Assembly: GCF_002575655.3 (NCBI RefSeq)
Contig: NC_053035.3
Location: forward strand, 94,761,322 to 94,825,321
From: Aegilops tauschii subsp. strangulata
Lineage: Eukaryota > Streptophyta > Magnoliopsida > Poales > Poaceae
DNA: 64,000 nt
Reading direction: 5' to 3'
How positions within the stretch are numbered: position 1 is the first letter of the stretch; each line of letters starts with the position of its first letter. Both the position numbers and the translations under genes were made by a program. Under the pieces are notes generated by a model. The model was given only the letters and a program-made list of their open reading frames with translations, did no database searches and was not told the DNA's origin. Of this stretch, positions 1 to 12,264 are shown one piece after another.

Positions 1-2
1 TT

Positions 3-143
3 GCTATCATTAAGGAACCATTTGCTATAAATGAGTTTTTTGATCTTGTCCCTAAAAGCTTGATAATTAATAAAAAGAAAGAAACTCTAAAGGACGATAG
101 ATGTCTTATTGAAGAATTGCCTACCAAAGATGGCAATACCTAG
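3..143 (+). CDS. C-terminal 46 codons of element W's ORF (partial)
   Basis: A reading frame open from base 3 ends at TAG 141-143. The peptide is charged and Lys-rich, with EELPTKDGNT at its end. Its position just upstream of the long non-coding 3' region suggests the tail of the W gag-like protein. No domain is visible in so short a piece, and the function is inferred from position only. Confidence 0.4.
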   Translation, partial: AIIKEPFAINEFFDLVPKSLIINKKKETLKDDRCLIEELPTKDGNT

Positions 144-2960
144 ATCTATCTTTGCTTTTATGCCTAGCTAGGGGCGTTAAACGATAGCGCTTGTTGGGAG
201 GCAACCCAATTTTATTTTTTTAGTTTTTTTGCTTTTTGCTTCTGTTTAGGAATAAATATTTGATCTAGCCTCTGGTTAGATGTGTTTTTATGTTTTAGTT
301 AGTGTTTGTGCCAAGTTAAACCTATAGGATCTCCTTGGATGATAGTTATTTGATCTTGCAGAAAATTCCAGAAACTTTTTGTTCACGAAAATAATTATTA
401 AAAATCACCAGAACGTGATAAAATATTGATTCCAATTGCTGCTGATCAATAAACAAATTGTCTAGGTCTTCCTATTTTGGCTGATATTTTGGAGTTCAGA
501 AGTTTGCGTTAGTTACAGATTACTACAGACTGTTCTGTTTTTGACAGATTCTGTTTTTCGTGTGTTGTTTGCTTATTTTGATGAATCTATGGCTAGTAAA
601 ATAGTTTATAAACCATAGAGAAGTTGGAATACAGTAGGTTTAACACCAATATAAATAAAGAATTAGTTCATTACAGTACCTTGAAGTGGTCTTAAGTTTT
701 CTTTCGCTAACGGAGCTCACGAGATTTTCTGCTGAGTTTTGTGTTGTGAAGTTTTCAAGTTTTGGGTGAAAGATTTGATGGATTATGGAACAAGGAGTGT
801 TAAGAGACTAAGCTTGGGGAGCCCATGGCACCCCCAAGATAATCTAAGGACACCAAAAAGCCAAAGCTTGGGGATGCCCCGGAAGGCATCCCCTCTTTCG
901 TTTACTTCCATCGGTAACTTTACTTGGAGCTAAATTTTTATTCACCACATGATATGTGTTTTGCTTGGAGCATCTTGTATGATTTGAGTCTTTGCTTTTT
1001 AGTTTACCACAATCATCCTTCCTGTACACACCTTTTGAGAGAGGCACACATGATTCAGAAATTATTAGAATACTCTATGTGCTTCACTTATATCTTTTGA
1101 GTTATATAGTTTTTGCTCTAGTACTTCACTTATATCTTTTAGAGCACGGTGGTGGATTTGTTTTGTAGAAACTATTGATCTCTCATGCTTCACTTAGATT
1201 ATTTTGAGAGTCTTAAATAGCATGGTAATTTGCTTAAATAATCCTAATATGCTAGGTATTCCAGAATAGTAAAAACTTTCTTATGAGTGCGTTGAATACT
1301 AAGAGAAGTTTGATGCTTGATGATTGTTTCGAGACATGGAGGTAGTAATATCAAAGTTGTGCTAGTTGAGTAGTTGTGAATTTGAGAAATACTTGTGTTG
1401 AAGTTTGCAAGTCCCGTAGCATGCACGTATGGTAAACGTTATGTAACAAATTTGAAACATGAGGTGTTCTTTGATTGTCCTCCTTATGAGTGGCGGTCAG
1501 GGACGAGCGATGGTCTTTTCCTACCAATCTATCCCCCTAGGAGCATGCGCGTAATGCTTGGTTTTTGATGACTTGTAGACTTTTGCAATAAGTATGTTAG
1601 TTCTTTATGACTAATGTTGAGTCCATGGATTATACGCACTCTCACCTTTCCATCATTGCTAGCCTCTTCGGTACCGTGCATTGCCCTTTCTCACATTGAG
1701 AGTTGGTGCAAACTTCGCCGGTGCATCCAAACCCCGTGATATGATACGCTCTTTCACACATAAACCTCCTTATATCTTCCTCAAAACAGCCACCATACCT
1801 TCCTATTATGGCATTTCCATAGCCATTCCGAGATATATTGCCATGCAACTTTCAACCATTCCGTTTATCATGACACGTTCATCATTGTCATATTGCTTAG
1901 CATGATCATGTAGTTGACGTAGTATTCGTGGCAAAGCCACCATTCATAATTCTTTCATACCGGTCACTCTTGGTTCATTGCATATCCCGGTACACCGCCA
2001 GAGGCATTCATATAGAGTCATACTTTGTTCTAGTATCGAGTTGCAATCATTGAGTTGCAAATAAATAGAAGTGTGATGATCATCATTTCCTAGAGCATTG
2101 TCCCAAGTGAGGAATAAAAAAAAGAGAAGGAGAGAAAGGCCAAAAAAAGAGAAGGCCCCAAAAAATGAGAGAAAAAGAGAGAAGGGACAATGCTACTATC
2201 CTTTTACCACACTTGTTCTTCAAAGTAGCACCATGATCTTCATGATAGAGAGTCTCTTGTTTTGTCACTTTCATATACTAGTGGGAATTTTTCATTATAG
2301 AACTTGGCTTGTATATTCCAACAATGGGCCTCCTCAAGTGCCCTAGGTCTTCGTGAGCAAACAAGTTGGATGCACACCCACTTAGTTTCTTTTGTTGAGC
2401 ATTCATATATTTATAGCTCTAGTGCATCCGTTGCATGGCAATCCCTACTCCTTGCATTAACATCAATCGATGGGCATCTCCATAGCTCATTGATTAGCCT
2501 TGTTGATGTGAGACTTTCTCCTTTTTTGTCTTCTCCACATAACCCCCATCATCATATTCTATTCCACCCATAGTGTTATATCCATGGCTCACGCTCATGT
2601 ATTGCGTGAAGGTTGAAAAAGTTTGAGATTACTAAAGTATGAAACAATTGCTTGGCTTGTCATCGGGGTTGTGCATGATGAGAGCATTCTTGTGTGACGA
2701 AAATGGAGCATGACTAAACTATATGATTTTGTAGGGATGAACTTTCTTTGTCCATGTTATTTTGAGAGGACATAATTGCTTAGTTAGTATGCTTGAAGTA
2801 TTATTATTTTTATGTCAATATGAACTTTTATCTTCAATCTTTCGGATCTGAATATTCATACCACAATTAAGTAGAATTACATTGAAATTATGCCAAGTAG
2901 CGTTCCGCATCAAAAATTCTGTTTTTATCATTTACCTACTCGAGGATGAGCAGGAATTAA
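144..2960 (+). other. Element W non-coding internal 3' region
   Basis: This is AT-rich DNA without a credible ORF; the ORFs present are short and have no family features. Landmarks are the gggaggcaaccc block near 210 and two agcttgggga purine runs near 813 and 863 that imitate the terminal polypurine tract. A stretch near 2108-2190 is almost pure purine. Triticeae elements of this kind usually carry such a region between ORF and 3' LTR. Confidence 0.55.
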
Positions 2961-2973
2961 GCTTGGGGATGCT
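2961..2973 (+). promoter_or_regulatory. Polypurine tract of element W
   Basis: The purine-rich gcttggggatgct lies directly before the LTR start TGATAC. It is the expected primer site for plus-strand DNA synthesis. Confidence 0.6.
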
Positions 2974-4552
2974 TGATACATCTCCAACGTATCTATAATT
3001 TTTGATTGCTCCATGCTATATTATCTTCTGTTTTGGACATTATTGGGCTTTATTATTCACTTTATATTATTTTTGGGACTAACCTATTAACCGGAGGCCC
3101 AGCCCAGAATTGCTATTTTTTGCCTATTTCAGAGTTTCGCAGAAAAAGAATATCAAACGAAGTCCAAACGGAATGAAACCTATGGGAATGTGATTTTCGG
3201 AACGAACATGATCCAGGAGACTTGGACCCTACGTCAAGAGATCAAGCAGGAAGCCACGTGGTAGGGGGCGCGCCTACCCCCCAGGCACGCCCTCCACCCT
3301 CGTGGGCCCCATGTTGCTCCACCGAGGTACTTCTTCCTCCTATATATACCTACGTACCCCCAAACGATCAGATACGGAGCCAAAACCTAATTCCACCGCC
3401 GCAACCTTCTGTACCCACGAGATCCCATCTTGGGGCCTGTTCCGGAGCTCCGCTGAAGGGGGCATCCATCACAGAGGGCTTCTACATCAACACCATAGCC
3501 TCTCCGATGAAGTGTGAGTAGTTTACCTCAGACCTTCGGGTCCATAGTTATTAGCTAGATGGCTTCTTCTCTCTTTTTGGATCTCAATACAATGTTCTCC
3601 CCCTCTCTCGTGGAGATCTATTTGATGTAATCTTCTTTTGCAGTGTGTTTGTTGAGACCGATGAATTGTGAGTTTATGATCAAGTTTATCTAAGAACAAT
3701 ATTTGAATCTTCTGAATTCTTTTATGTATGATTGGTTTTCTTTGCAAGTCTCTTCGAATTACCAGTTTGGTTTGGCCTACTAGATTGATCTTTCTTGCAA
3801 TGGGAGAAGTGCTTAGCTTTGGGTTCAATCTTGCGGTGTCCTTTCCTAGTGACAATAGGGGCAGCAAGGCACGTATAGTATTGTTGCCATCGAGGATAAC
3901 AAGATGGGGTTTTTTATCATATTGCATGAATTTATCCCTCTACATCATGTCATCTTGCTTAAGGCGTTACTCTGTTCTTATGAACTTAATACTCTAGATG
4001 CATGCTGGATAGCGGTCGATGTGTGGAGTAATAGTAGTAGATGCAGGCAGGAGTCGGTCTACTTGTCTCGGACGTGATGCCTATATACATGATCATACCT
4101 AGATATTCTCATAACTATGCTCAACTCTGTCAATTGCTCAATAGTAATTTGTTCACCCACCGTAAAATACTTATGCTCTTGAGAGAAGCCACTAGTGAAA
4201 CCTATGGCCCCCGGGTCTATCTCCATCATATGAATCTTACAACACTTAGCTATTTCTTTTACCGTTTTTATTTTTTTACTTTACTTTGCATCTCTATCAC
4301 AAAAATACCAAAAATATTATCCTATCATATCTATCAGATCTCACTCTCGTAAGTGACCGTGTAGGGATTGACAACCCCTTATCGTGTTGGTTGCGAGGAT
4401 TTATTTGTTTGTGTAGGTGCGAGGGACTTTTGTGTAGCCTCCTACTGGATTGATACCTTGGTTCTCAAAAACTGAGGGAAATACTGACGCTACTTTGCTG
4501 CATCACCCATTCCTCTTCAAGGGAAAACCAACGTAGTGCTCAAGAGGTAGCA
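2974..4552 (+). repeat. 3' LTR of element W
   Basis: It runs from TG at 2974 to CA at 4552, about 1579 bp. The left border follows a polypurine tract; the right border is where Triticeae-type LTR sequence (ending caagaggtagca) stops. A TATA-like tatatatacc lies at 3341. The target-site copy on the right would be gggtg (4553-4557); its partner is outside the window. The other LTR is not visible, so the ends are placed by motif and by the change in sequence character. Confidence 0.7.
3341..3348 (+). promoter_or_regulatory. TATA box of the W LTR promoter
   Basis: TATATATA sits about 370 bp inside the LTR, followed by a C-rich stretch. This is where the U3/R boundary of an LTR promoter is expected. 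Confidence 0.5.
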
Positions 4553-4813
4553 GGGTGCAGCCGCAGTAGCATCTGCACCTGGCCGCTCCTCCGGCGGAGT
4601 TTTGTCGGGGGAGGGGCCAGCTCCTTGAACTTCTCGGGGCCGTCTCCTTGGGCGGCTGGCGTTGGGAGGCTGCGGAAGAGGAAGAGGGCGGGCGGCAAGG
4701 CCATCAACTCGGAGTACGCGGTCACCGACTCCTTCGTCGTGTGTGAGGCGTCCTGCCGCCTCGTCTTCCAGCACCTTTCCCGGCACCGTCATCACCGGCC
4801 TACCCTTGGGTAG
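4553..4813 (+). pseudogene. C-terminal fragment of element A's antisense second ORF
   Basis: A frame open from the W junction to TAG at 4811-4813 gives about 86 residues with a basic patch (RLRKRKRAGGK) and a Cys-containing stretch. It points toward the minus-strand integrase, the layout seen for the second gene of B, C and D here. It probably encodes the C-terminus of A's second protein, cut by W. I recognise no domain; position is the main support. Confidence 0.4.
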
Positions 4814-5781
4814 CCACCGAGGTGTTCTCTTGGTGCTTTCTGCTGCTCGTAGCTCGCCTAGGCGCCCCTTTTTCCCTTTCGCTTCCTTGACCTGCCTCCT
4901 GAGGAGAGGGACAAGAAAGGGATTACGGGCATCTTATCTCTTTTTTAGTTTGTAAGCCTTCGGGCCTTTGTTAAATTTAGAACTTGTAATCCCCTTGCTC
5001 ATGTTTTTCATTCCGTACGGACTGTACCTGTGTGGGATGTTTTTTTAATGAAAAAGGGATGTTTGCCGGGTTTTTTGTTCGTGGGTGGACCCTGCAACAA
5101 GGAGCGAATCCTTGTTACTATTTAAGATAAATGTTTTTCGCCCGGCAATAGGCCTTGCCGTCCCCCTCACTTCGACCATTCTCGCGCCCTTGGCGGAGGC
5201 AGGGATGAAGTGGGCTTAGGCTCCTCATTCTATCTCCTTGTTGCCACGGCTACAACCAAGTCCGGACCCAGGAGATAATCCTTAGGTATAGAAAAAGAGG
5301 GGAGCACGGTAGCCTGGAGATAAAACAAGGTTTCACATGTCCCAATTCCGCTCCGAAATGCATGACAGAGGATGGAAGACTTATCTGGATCTGCAGCCCC
5401 CGGCAACCTCGTCTTGCCGCGGTTGGATCCTTGTACTTGCAGCCCTCGGCAACTCTGGTTTGCCGGGGTCAGGGCGCCGGTCCGTTTCCTTTCTTCCAAG
5501 TAGCTCAGCAGAAGTGCTCATGTGCCCTGCGAACCAAAAGAGGACAGAAAAGAACAGAGAGACGCGCACTCGACTTCTAGGCTAGGGGTTAGTCGCCGCT
5601 AAGCACTATCAACCCTAACCAAGGAAGAGACTCGACCTAGCATGCATGCTATAACTTAGGGCGCCAGCGCTTCATTTATTTATGCTCAGGGTCTGCGCCT
5701 CGCTTTGTACAAAGGGTTACATGCCTTGCCGACAAAGCTTGTACAAAAGGTGGCTTGCCGGGAGGCCCAGCAAGCCGCGCC
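4814..5781. other. Convergent spacer of element A
   Basis: This lies between the plus-strand second ORF and the minus-strand integrase. It has no supported gene. It contains T-rich stretches that could act as 3' ends and several copies of a ttgccggg/cccggcaa motif (for example near 5088, 5139 and 5467) that recurs in the A LTR. Confidence 0.4.
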
Positions 5782-6705
5782 TTATGGGTAAAACTTGCGA
5801 AGATGCTCGATGTTCCAGGAGTTGCTCACTGGAACAGCGTCTTCGGTCTCTAGGTGGACTACGCCAGGCCTGGTGACTCGTATTACCCGATAAGGGCCTT
5901 CCCACTTCGGCATCAACTTGTTGGAATTCTTGGTCGAGTGAACGCGCCGAAGAAGAAGGTCGCCTTCCTCAAAGCTTCGGGCATGAACCTTGCGGCTATG
6001 GTAGCGGCACAAGGCTTGCTGGTAGCGTGCTGCTCTCACAGCCGCCCGAAGACGATCTTGCTCAAGGAGCATCGCGTCATCTTGCTACAACTGCTCTTGC
6101 TCAAGCTCATCATAAGAGGGCACTCGAGGTGACCCGTATATGAGTTCCGTGGGGAGAACTGCCTCCGCCCCATATACTAGGGCGAAGGGTGTCTGGCCGG
6201 TGGCTCGATTTGGCGTCGTTCTGATTGACCAAAGAACCGCCGGCAATTCACCAATCCAGTGCCTTCCGCTCTTGTGCAGCCTGTCAAAGGTCTTCGTTCT
6301 CAGTCCTCGCAACACTTCGGCATTCGCCCTCTCTGCTTGGCCGTTGCTCCGGGGGTGTGCCACGGAGGCAAAACAAACCTTGCTGCTGAGGTCTTGAATG
6401 TATTGCATGAAGGTGTGGCTTGTGAACTGCGTGCCGTTGTCGGTGATGACTCTGTTTGGCACACCAAAACGGCAGACTAGTCCCTTGAAGAACTTGACGG
6501 CTGACTGTGTTGTCACCTTCCTCACTGGTTCCACCTCTGGCCACTTTGTGAACTTGTCGATTGCAACATACAAGTACTCAAACCCTCGACACCACGGGGG
6601 AAAGGGCCCAGTATGTCGAGCCCCCAGACCGAGAATGGCCAGGAGAGAGGGATCGTTTGAAGGGCTTGAGCTGGTTGATGAAGCTTCTTTGGATGGAACT
6701 GACAC
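5782..6705 (-). pseudogene. Element A integrase, catalytic core and C-terminus
   Basis: Two adjacent minus-strand frames (6705-6085 and 6072-5782), in phase and separated by one TAG, encode the second half of a Gypsy integrase. Visible are the second catalytic Asp in VITDNGTQF, the catalytic Glu in SNGQAERANAE, the GPYRV-type C-terminal fold and a final EHLRKFYP. The first catalytic Asp (in WGLDILGPF) is in the upstream ORF, a different frame, so a frameshift lies between 6522 and about 6605. In a working element the protein inserts cDNA into chromosomes. Confidence 0.8.
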
Positions 6706-8363
6706 GCTTCACACTTGGTTACTAGTGTCGTCGCATCCTGGAGGGTGGTGGGCCAGAAGAAACCTTGCCAGAACGCCTTTCCGGCAGGGGCCCTCGACCC
6801 TATGTGGGAGCCACATATGCCTCCTTGTATCTCTGCCAACAGCTCCAGTCCTTCCTCCCGGGGGATGCACTTCAATTTTACACCGTTCGGCCTTCTCCTG
6901 TACAGGATGTCACCGACGAACTGGTACAGGGCGGACCGACGGGCTACTTTTTCTGCTTCTTCCTGCTCCTCAGGAAGTTCCCTTGTTTGGAGGAATCGGA
7001 CAGTATGTTGCACCCATGCCGGAGCCTGGGGATCGATGGCAAGGACCAAAGGCATTTCCTCTGCCATGGGAGCAGCTGTCTCCACGGCCAGGGCTTGACG
7101 TCCTGCCGGAGCCAGTTGCTCTTTGGCAAGCTCAGCGTCCACGGCAGCATCCTTGCCGGCAGCCCCAGGGGGCTCGGCGGGAAAGTACTTGCCGGGACCT
7201 GACTTCCTCCGCTTGTTCTGCCCCGTTGATGGTTCGACGGATGGCTGAGTTAACCGGAGCAGAAAGGTACCTGGTTCCACATGTAGCTTGAATGCAGCAC
7301 GCTTCGACAGGTAATCGGCGATGTCGTTCTCCGCTCGGGGAACGTGCTCCGCTTGGATATCGTCAAAGGGCTCCTCCAGCTTCCTCACTTCACCTACGTA
7401 GGCCTCCATCAATGGGCTCTGGTAATCCTTGTTGACTTGTCTGACGACAAGCTGCGAGTCACCCCTGACGATGAGCTTCTTCACCCCGAGGTCTGCCGCG
7501 ATCCTGAGACCGGCAAGCAGCCCCTCGTACTCAGCAGTGTTGTTTGTGGACATCTCCCTGGGAAAGAGCATCTGGATCACGTACTTGAGGTGCTCTTCGG
7601 TGGGTGCGACAAGCAGCACACCAGCACCGGCGCCTTGCAGTGAGAAAGCCCCATCAAAGTACATGATCCAGTCGCGGTCCTCTTCCTTGCCGGGGAGGGT
7701 GGTCTCTTGGATTTCTTCGTCAGGTGTTGAGGTCCATTCCGCAATGAACTCTGCCAAGATTCTGCTCTGGATTGTTGAGGTACTTTCAAACTTCAATCCA
7801 AAGCTCGACAACTCCAAGGCCCATTCCACAATCCTTCCGGTTGCATCTGGGTTGTGTAGTATCCGTTGTAGCGGGAGGCGGGTGACGGCAGTGATCTCGT
7901 GGGCTTGGAAGTAATGACGCAGCTTCCTCGAGGCCATAAGGAGGCCGGAGAGCAATTTCTGCACACTGGAGTACCTCAACCTAGCCCCCTGCAAGAGGGA
8001 GCTGACAAAGTAAACCGGGTGCTGCATCTTCTTCTTCTTCTGCACCACTTTGCTTGACTGTGCGGGCGTCGCCCTGATGGCGTCAGACTCTGCCGGGGGC
8101 CTTGCCTTGCCGGCACCAGGTCCTGCCGGGGGAATCTTTGGCTCGCCGTCTGCTAGTTCTGCCGTTTCCACTGCCTCCTCGTCGACCTCCCTCTGTGCCA
8201 CCAGTGCGGCGCTGACCACTTGATTCGTTGCCGCTAGATACAGCAGCAACGGTTCTTGTGGTTTAGGCGCAACCAGTATTGGCGTGGAGGAAAGGTTTTT
8301 CTTCAGATCCTGCAACGCTGCTTCGGCTTCTGGGGTCCACTCCATCGGGCCTGCCTTCTTCAA
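6522..8363 (-). pseudogene. Element A RNase H, archaeal-type RNase H and integrase N-terminus
   Basis: This 613-codon frame starts in the RT connection (PEAEAALQDLKK) and runs through a retroviral-type RNase H. It then reaches a second, archaeal-type RNase H (about residues 231-357: FDGAF, NNTAEYEGLLAGLR, GDSQLVVRQV), a Pro/Ala-rich linker and the integrase zinc finger. In the finger one expected His is Gln (EIQGGICGSH), while H520, C551 and C554 remain. Residues about 60-113 are an extra Ala/Pro/Lys-rich insertion in the first RNase H, absent from C and D. It follows the RT frame after a TGA (8409-8411). Confidence 0.8.
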
Positions 8364-8408
8364 GATTTTGAAGAAGGGAAGGGCGCGCTCGGCGGACTTG
8401 GAGATGAA

Positions 8409-9263
8409 TCAGCTCATGGCGGCGACGCAGCCGGTGAGCCGACGCACATCCTTGATCTGCTTGGGCGCCTCAATCTGTTCAATAGCCTTGATCTTGTCTG
8501 GGTTTGGCTCGATCCCGCGCTGTGACACAAAGAATCTGAGAAGCTTGTCGAACGGAACGCCGAAGACACACTTCTCAGGGTTTAGCTTAAGGTTGATCTT
8601 GCGTGGGTTGGCAAATGTCTCTTCCAGATCTTGCACAAGAGTTGCCCCGTCCTTGGATTTGACCACTATGTCATCCCTCTATGCCTCCATATTTCTATGG
8701 AGCTAGGGTTCAAAACCAATTTGGACTGCTCTTGCAAACGTCGAGCCAGCACTCTTCAACTTGAAAGGCATCCGTAAAAAGCAATATGTACCACATGGGG
8801 TGATGAATGCCGTCTTCTCTTCATCTTCTCTTCTCATGAAGATTTGGTGGTAGCCCGAATAGGCGTCGAGGAATGACAGCAGATCACACCCGGCCGTGGA
8901 GTCGACAATCTGGTCGATGTGCGACAACGGGAAGGGGTCCTTAGGACAAGCCTTATTGATATATGTGTAGTCAATACATAGCCTCCACTTCCCATTCGCC
9001 TTGCGCACCACTACCGGATTGGCCAACCACGTCGGATGGAGCACTCCTCTCACCAAACTCGCCGCTTCCAACTTCCTGATCTCCTCTGTGATGAACACCT
9101 GCCTCTCTAGAGCCTGCTTTCTGACCTTCTGCTTGACGGGCCACGCATGAGGATAGACAGCTAGGTGGTGCTCAATCACCTCCCTAGGAACACCGGGAAT
9201 GTCGGATGCTTGCCACGCAAACACGTCGACATTCGCCCGCAGGAAGGTGATGAGTGCGCCTTC
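8409..9263 (-). pseudogene. Element A reverse transcriptase (broken)
   Basis: The frame continues from protease through the TAG at 9264-9266 and encodes the RT fingers and palm. CIDYTYINKACPKDPFPL and LSFLDAYSGYHQI are clear. The catalytic YxDD motif is destroyed: the Tyr codon is TAG (8679-8681) and the next residue is Arg, leaving RDD. Another TAG (8703-8705) lies just upstream. The thumb/connection (ETFANPRKINLKLNPEKC) continues to a TGA at 8409-8411, probably from CGA. It would have copied element RNA into DNA in cytoplasmic particles. Confidence 0.85.
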
Positions 9264-9266
9264 CTA
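9264..9266 (-). other. Conserved TAG at the protease/RT junction of A
   Basis: On the minus strand the codons are AGC AAA TAG GAA GGC GCA CTC, with the same frame open on both sides. The same TAG-GAA context occurs in B, C and D. Confidence 0.6.
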
Positions 9267-10130
9267 TTTGCTGTCGAGGGTGGAGCCTATGGTGAAAGCC
9301 CCTCCCGTGCCATCCTCCCTGACGGACACCTTCTTGGTCTGTGGTGGCTCAGCTCTGGATTTCTTGCTCTTGCCGGTAGAGCTCTCTGGCACGTCCTCGA
9401 CGGTAGCACAACACTCCGAGGAGGTGCGCTTTCCGGAGTGGGTGCAAGAGGTCTTGGCGGGCTTCTTCTTCTTCCCCGGGGCTTCAGTGGCAGGAGCAAG
9501 TGCCTTGGCGGCAGCTGCTGCAACTGCTTCCCGGTAGAGTTGGTCAGCGCAAATCAGCGCGTCCTTCTTGTCGGAGGGGACGGAGATGATGGTCAACGGC
9601 CCGGGCATCTTTAGCATGTTGTAGGCGTAGTGCGACGCCGCCATGAACTTGGCTAGGGCCAGGCGGCCGAGGATCCCGTTGTAGGCCAAGGGCATCTCGG
9701 CCACATCGAAGACGATCCTCTCCGTCCTGTGGTTCAACTCCCCTCCAAACGTCACGGGCAGCGTGACCTTCCCCTTCGGCTGGCACCTCCCCGGATTGAC
9801 CCCTTGAAACGTGCCCGTTTCCTCGAGGTCTCCATCGGGGATTTGCAGCCTTTTGATCACGACGGGCGAGATCAAGTTCAGCCCGGCCCCGCCGTCTACC
9901 AACATCTTGTTCACCTTGAGGTTGCGTATCGTTGGGCAGACCAACAATGGCAAACACTCGACTGCGGTTGTGCGGTCAGGGTGGTCCTCGGCGTCAAAGA
10001 TGAGGGGCGTGCTGGACCACTTCAGTGGCTTATGAACGTCGAACGATGGCTCCGCTGCTGTAATCTCACGCGCCCACTGCTTGAGCTGGCGGTGTGAAGT
10101 ATGCAGCGAGGCGTCACCATCGACGCACAT
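9267..10130 (-). pseudogene. Element A aspartic protease
   Basis: A Gypsy-type aspartic protease lies between gag and the junction TAG. The active-site loop is MLVDGGAGLNLI (near 9890), with DGG where retroviruses have D[ST]G; C and D also have DGG. The downstream flap and ILGRLALAKFMA motif are typical of plant Tat-type proteases, where GRPALAKF is usual. After the fold comes a Lys/Ala-rich linker of about 80 residues to LDSK-stop. The protein would process the polyprotein inside the virus-like particle. Confidence 0.75.
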
Positions 10131-12194
10131 GGCCTCTGTAGCCTTCTAGAACTCTTGCTCGCCGGACTCGTCGACCTCGTCATGATCATGGTCTTCTTGC
10201 TTCTTGTCATGGCCCCGGGCGGGCCTCTCTTGCTGGCTGTCCTTGTCGCGGCGGTCTCCCTGGCCGCCACGCTTCTTGCCGGATCCATCGGCACCGCCCT
10301 GGCCCTTCTCCTTGTCCCGCCTCTCATACTCGGCCTTTTGCTTTTCAGCAAGCAGCTCAACTTACCGGCAGTTCTGGAGGTCATGGCCCTTGGTGCGGTG
10401 GATCTTGCAATACTGCTTATCGGAGCCCCCTGGCTTGTCGGCAGCAGTTAAGGCCTGGCAGGAGACGCATCCGGCAATCTCCTTGCCGGGGTCGTCTGCC
10501 TTGACCTTCTTGGCAGTGCCGGTGTCTTCAGACCCTTCAACGGCAAGCACGGCCTTGCCCTTGCATTTCCTGTTGCGACGCCGGCCCTTCTTCGTCGGGG
10601 CGGCGGTATCTTCATCAGTAGAGTCGGTTTCTGTGTCGGCGTCCTCGCCGGGGTACTTCCTTCCCTCTTCAGCCCGGGCGCACCTATCGGCCAGAACATA
10701 GAGTTCGACCACATCCTTAACCTTAGTCATCGCCAGCTCTTCGCGCATCTTGCGGTTGCGCATGTTCTGGTGGAATGCGCTGATCACAGCGGCGGGATGA
10801 ACGTCGGGGATGTTGTACTGCACCCGGCTGAATCTCTGGATGTACTTGCGCAGGGTTTCCCCTTCCTTCTGGGGAATGATATGCAGATCACTAGCCTGGC
10901 CATGAGCTTGGTGGCCTCCAGTGAAGGCGCCAACGAACTCATGGCACATATCCGACCAAGAAGAAATGGAATCCGCCGGCAAGTGCATCAACCAAGACAT
11001 AACATTGGGCTTCACTGCCAATGGAAAGTAATTGGCAAGCACCTTGTCGTCGCGAGCTCCGGCAGCCTGCATCGTGATGGTGTAGATGCTGAGGAACTCG
11101 GACGGATGGGTCTTGCCAGTGTACTTCTCGCCGACGTCGGGCTTGAACGTGCGATGGGACGACCACTGGAACTACCGCAGCTCGCGGGTAAAGGCTGGGC
11201 AAACCACCTCGTAAGGTAGGCCGCCGGAGCCCCCCGGTGTTGGGTGGTCCATAGTGCGTCCCGCCCGCTTGTCCGACTGGTGGCGTGTATCACGCCGGCG
11301 CTCGATAGTGGTTCGAGCAACTTCATGAGCTCGTTCTCAAAGAACTTAGCACTGGTCGCGCTGGGTCCGCGGGTCGGACGACGCTATAGAAATGTTATCA
11401 AAAACATCGTCACGACGGGCCGACGCCCGCGGCGGCTGGCGAGGAGGAGGAGAGTGCACCGTGACCGCAGCACCCCCGGTCCTCCCAGCGCTGGCATGCG
11501 GTGGCTCGGTGGAATGCCGGCCCGAGGGTCCTGTCGGTCGCAGATCATCTTTGTTGGCGACGGCGACGAGGCTCCGGATGGTGGCCCTCCACTCGTCGAG
11601 CTTCTTCGCAGCCGAAGGAAAGTCGAGGAGCAGCTGCGCGCGCGCCAAAGCTTCTGCTGGCGTGGCTGGCGGCGACAGCTGCATGGACCGTGGCGCGCTT
11701 TGACTTCTAACCACGTTAGAAGGGGCTGTATCACGACCTAGCGGCTGCGCGCCATTTTCGCCAGCACTTCGGCGGGCATGCTGAACTCCTTCGTCCTGCG
11801 GACGACGCATAGGGCTCTTCCCACGGCAGTGTCCAGGGACACCGGCGTGGTGACGCTGCTTTGCGTGCACACCATGGGAAGAGCGCATAGTGGTCGCCGG
11901 CATGGGCATCTTGGAGGTTGCTGCACCGCCCGGGGGTGGCACAACGACACTCCTAGAGGGCCCCTCGCTGCCTGCGGGGGGCCCAGCTCCGTCTTTCGAT
12001 CTGGCGACTCGCGGCAGGTCGTCTAGCGCGTGAACAACGCCACTCGCCAGGCTCTGTCTGCCAGGGCGATGTTGTTGCTCGCGGACCGCGGCCCGGGTCC
12101 TGTCCGCGACCGGCCCGCTGCTCGCCCGCGCTGGCACGGGCCGTTCGGCTCCCAACGAGCCGATCGCCGTGGCCGTCTTCTTCTTGGGAGCCAT
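10131..12194 (-). pseudogene. Element A gag
   Basis: The start chosen is ATG 12194 (MAPKKKTATA), 75 nt past the LTR end and after the primer site. The first 280 residues are disordered and rich in Ala, Pro and Arg. After stops near 11346, 11338 and 11171 in the same frame, the capsid-like retrotransposon gag domain is clear (FPLAVKPNVMSWL, GETLRKYIQRFSRVQ). It is followed by an acidic/basic linker and a zinc-knuckle-like CKIHRTKGHDLQNC, a C-H-H-C arrangement. A TAA at 10362 and a TAG near 10147 break the link to the protease. Gag forms the particle and binds RNA. Confidence 0.75.
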
Positions 12195-12246
12195 GGCGAT
12201 AAAGAACTGCTAGGCCAACTACTAGAACAGATTCTCACAATTGCAC

Positions 12247-12264
12247 CCCCTACCTGGCGCGCCA
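12247..12264 (-). promoter_or_regulatory. Primer binding site of element A
   Basis: On the minus strand TGGCGCGCCAGGTAGGGG begins 4 nt after the LTR end. Element B has the identical 18 bases at the same place, so the two share a tRNA primer, which I cannot name from memory. Confidence 0.7.

Larger units (their letters stand above)
1..4552 (+). mobile_element. Element W: 3' part of a Gypsy-like LTR retrotransposon
   Basis: The window opens inside this element. It shows, in order, the last codons of an ORF, about 2.8 kb of AT-rich non-coding DNA, a polypurine tract and one LTR of about 1.58 kb. The LTR start (tgatacatctccaacg) and the block with gggaggcaacccaa resemble very abundant Triticeae Gypsy families of the WHAM/Sabrina kind; I do not assign the family. 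The sequence right of 4552 is the second ORF of element A, so W inserted into A. The W 5' half and its left target-site copy lie outside the window. Confidence 0.75.

Noticed and set aside
6398..7291. 297-codon plus-strand ORF opposite A's integrase
   Set aside because: It is the complement of a clear integrase/RNase H frame, and its product has no recognisable motif.
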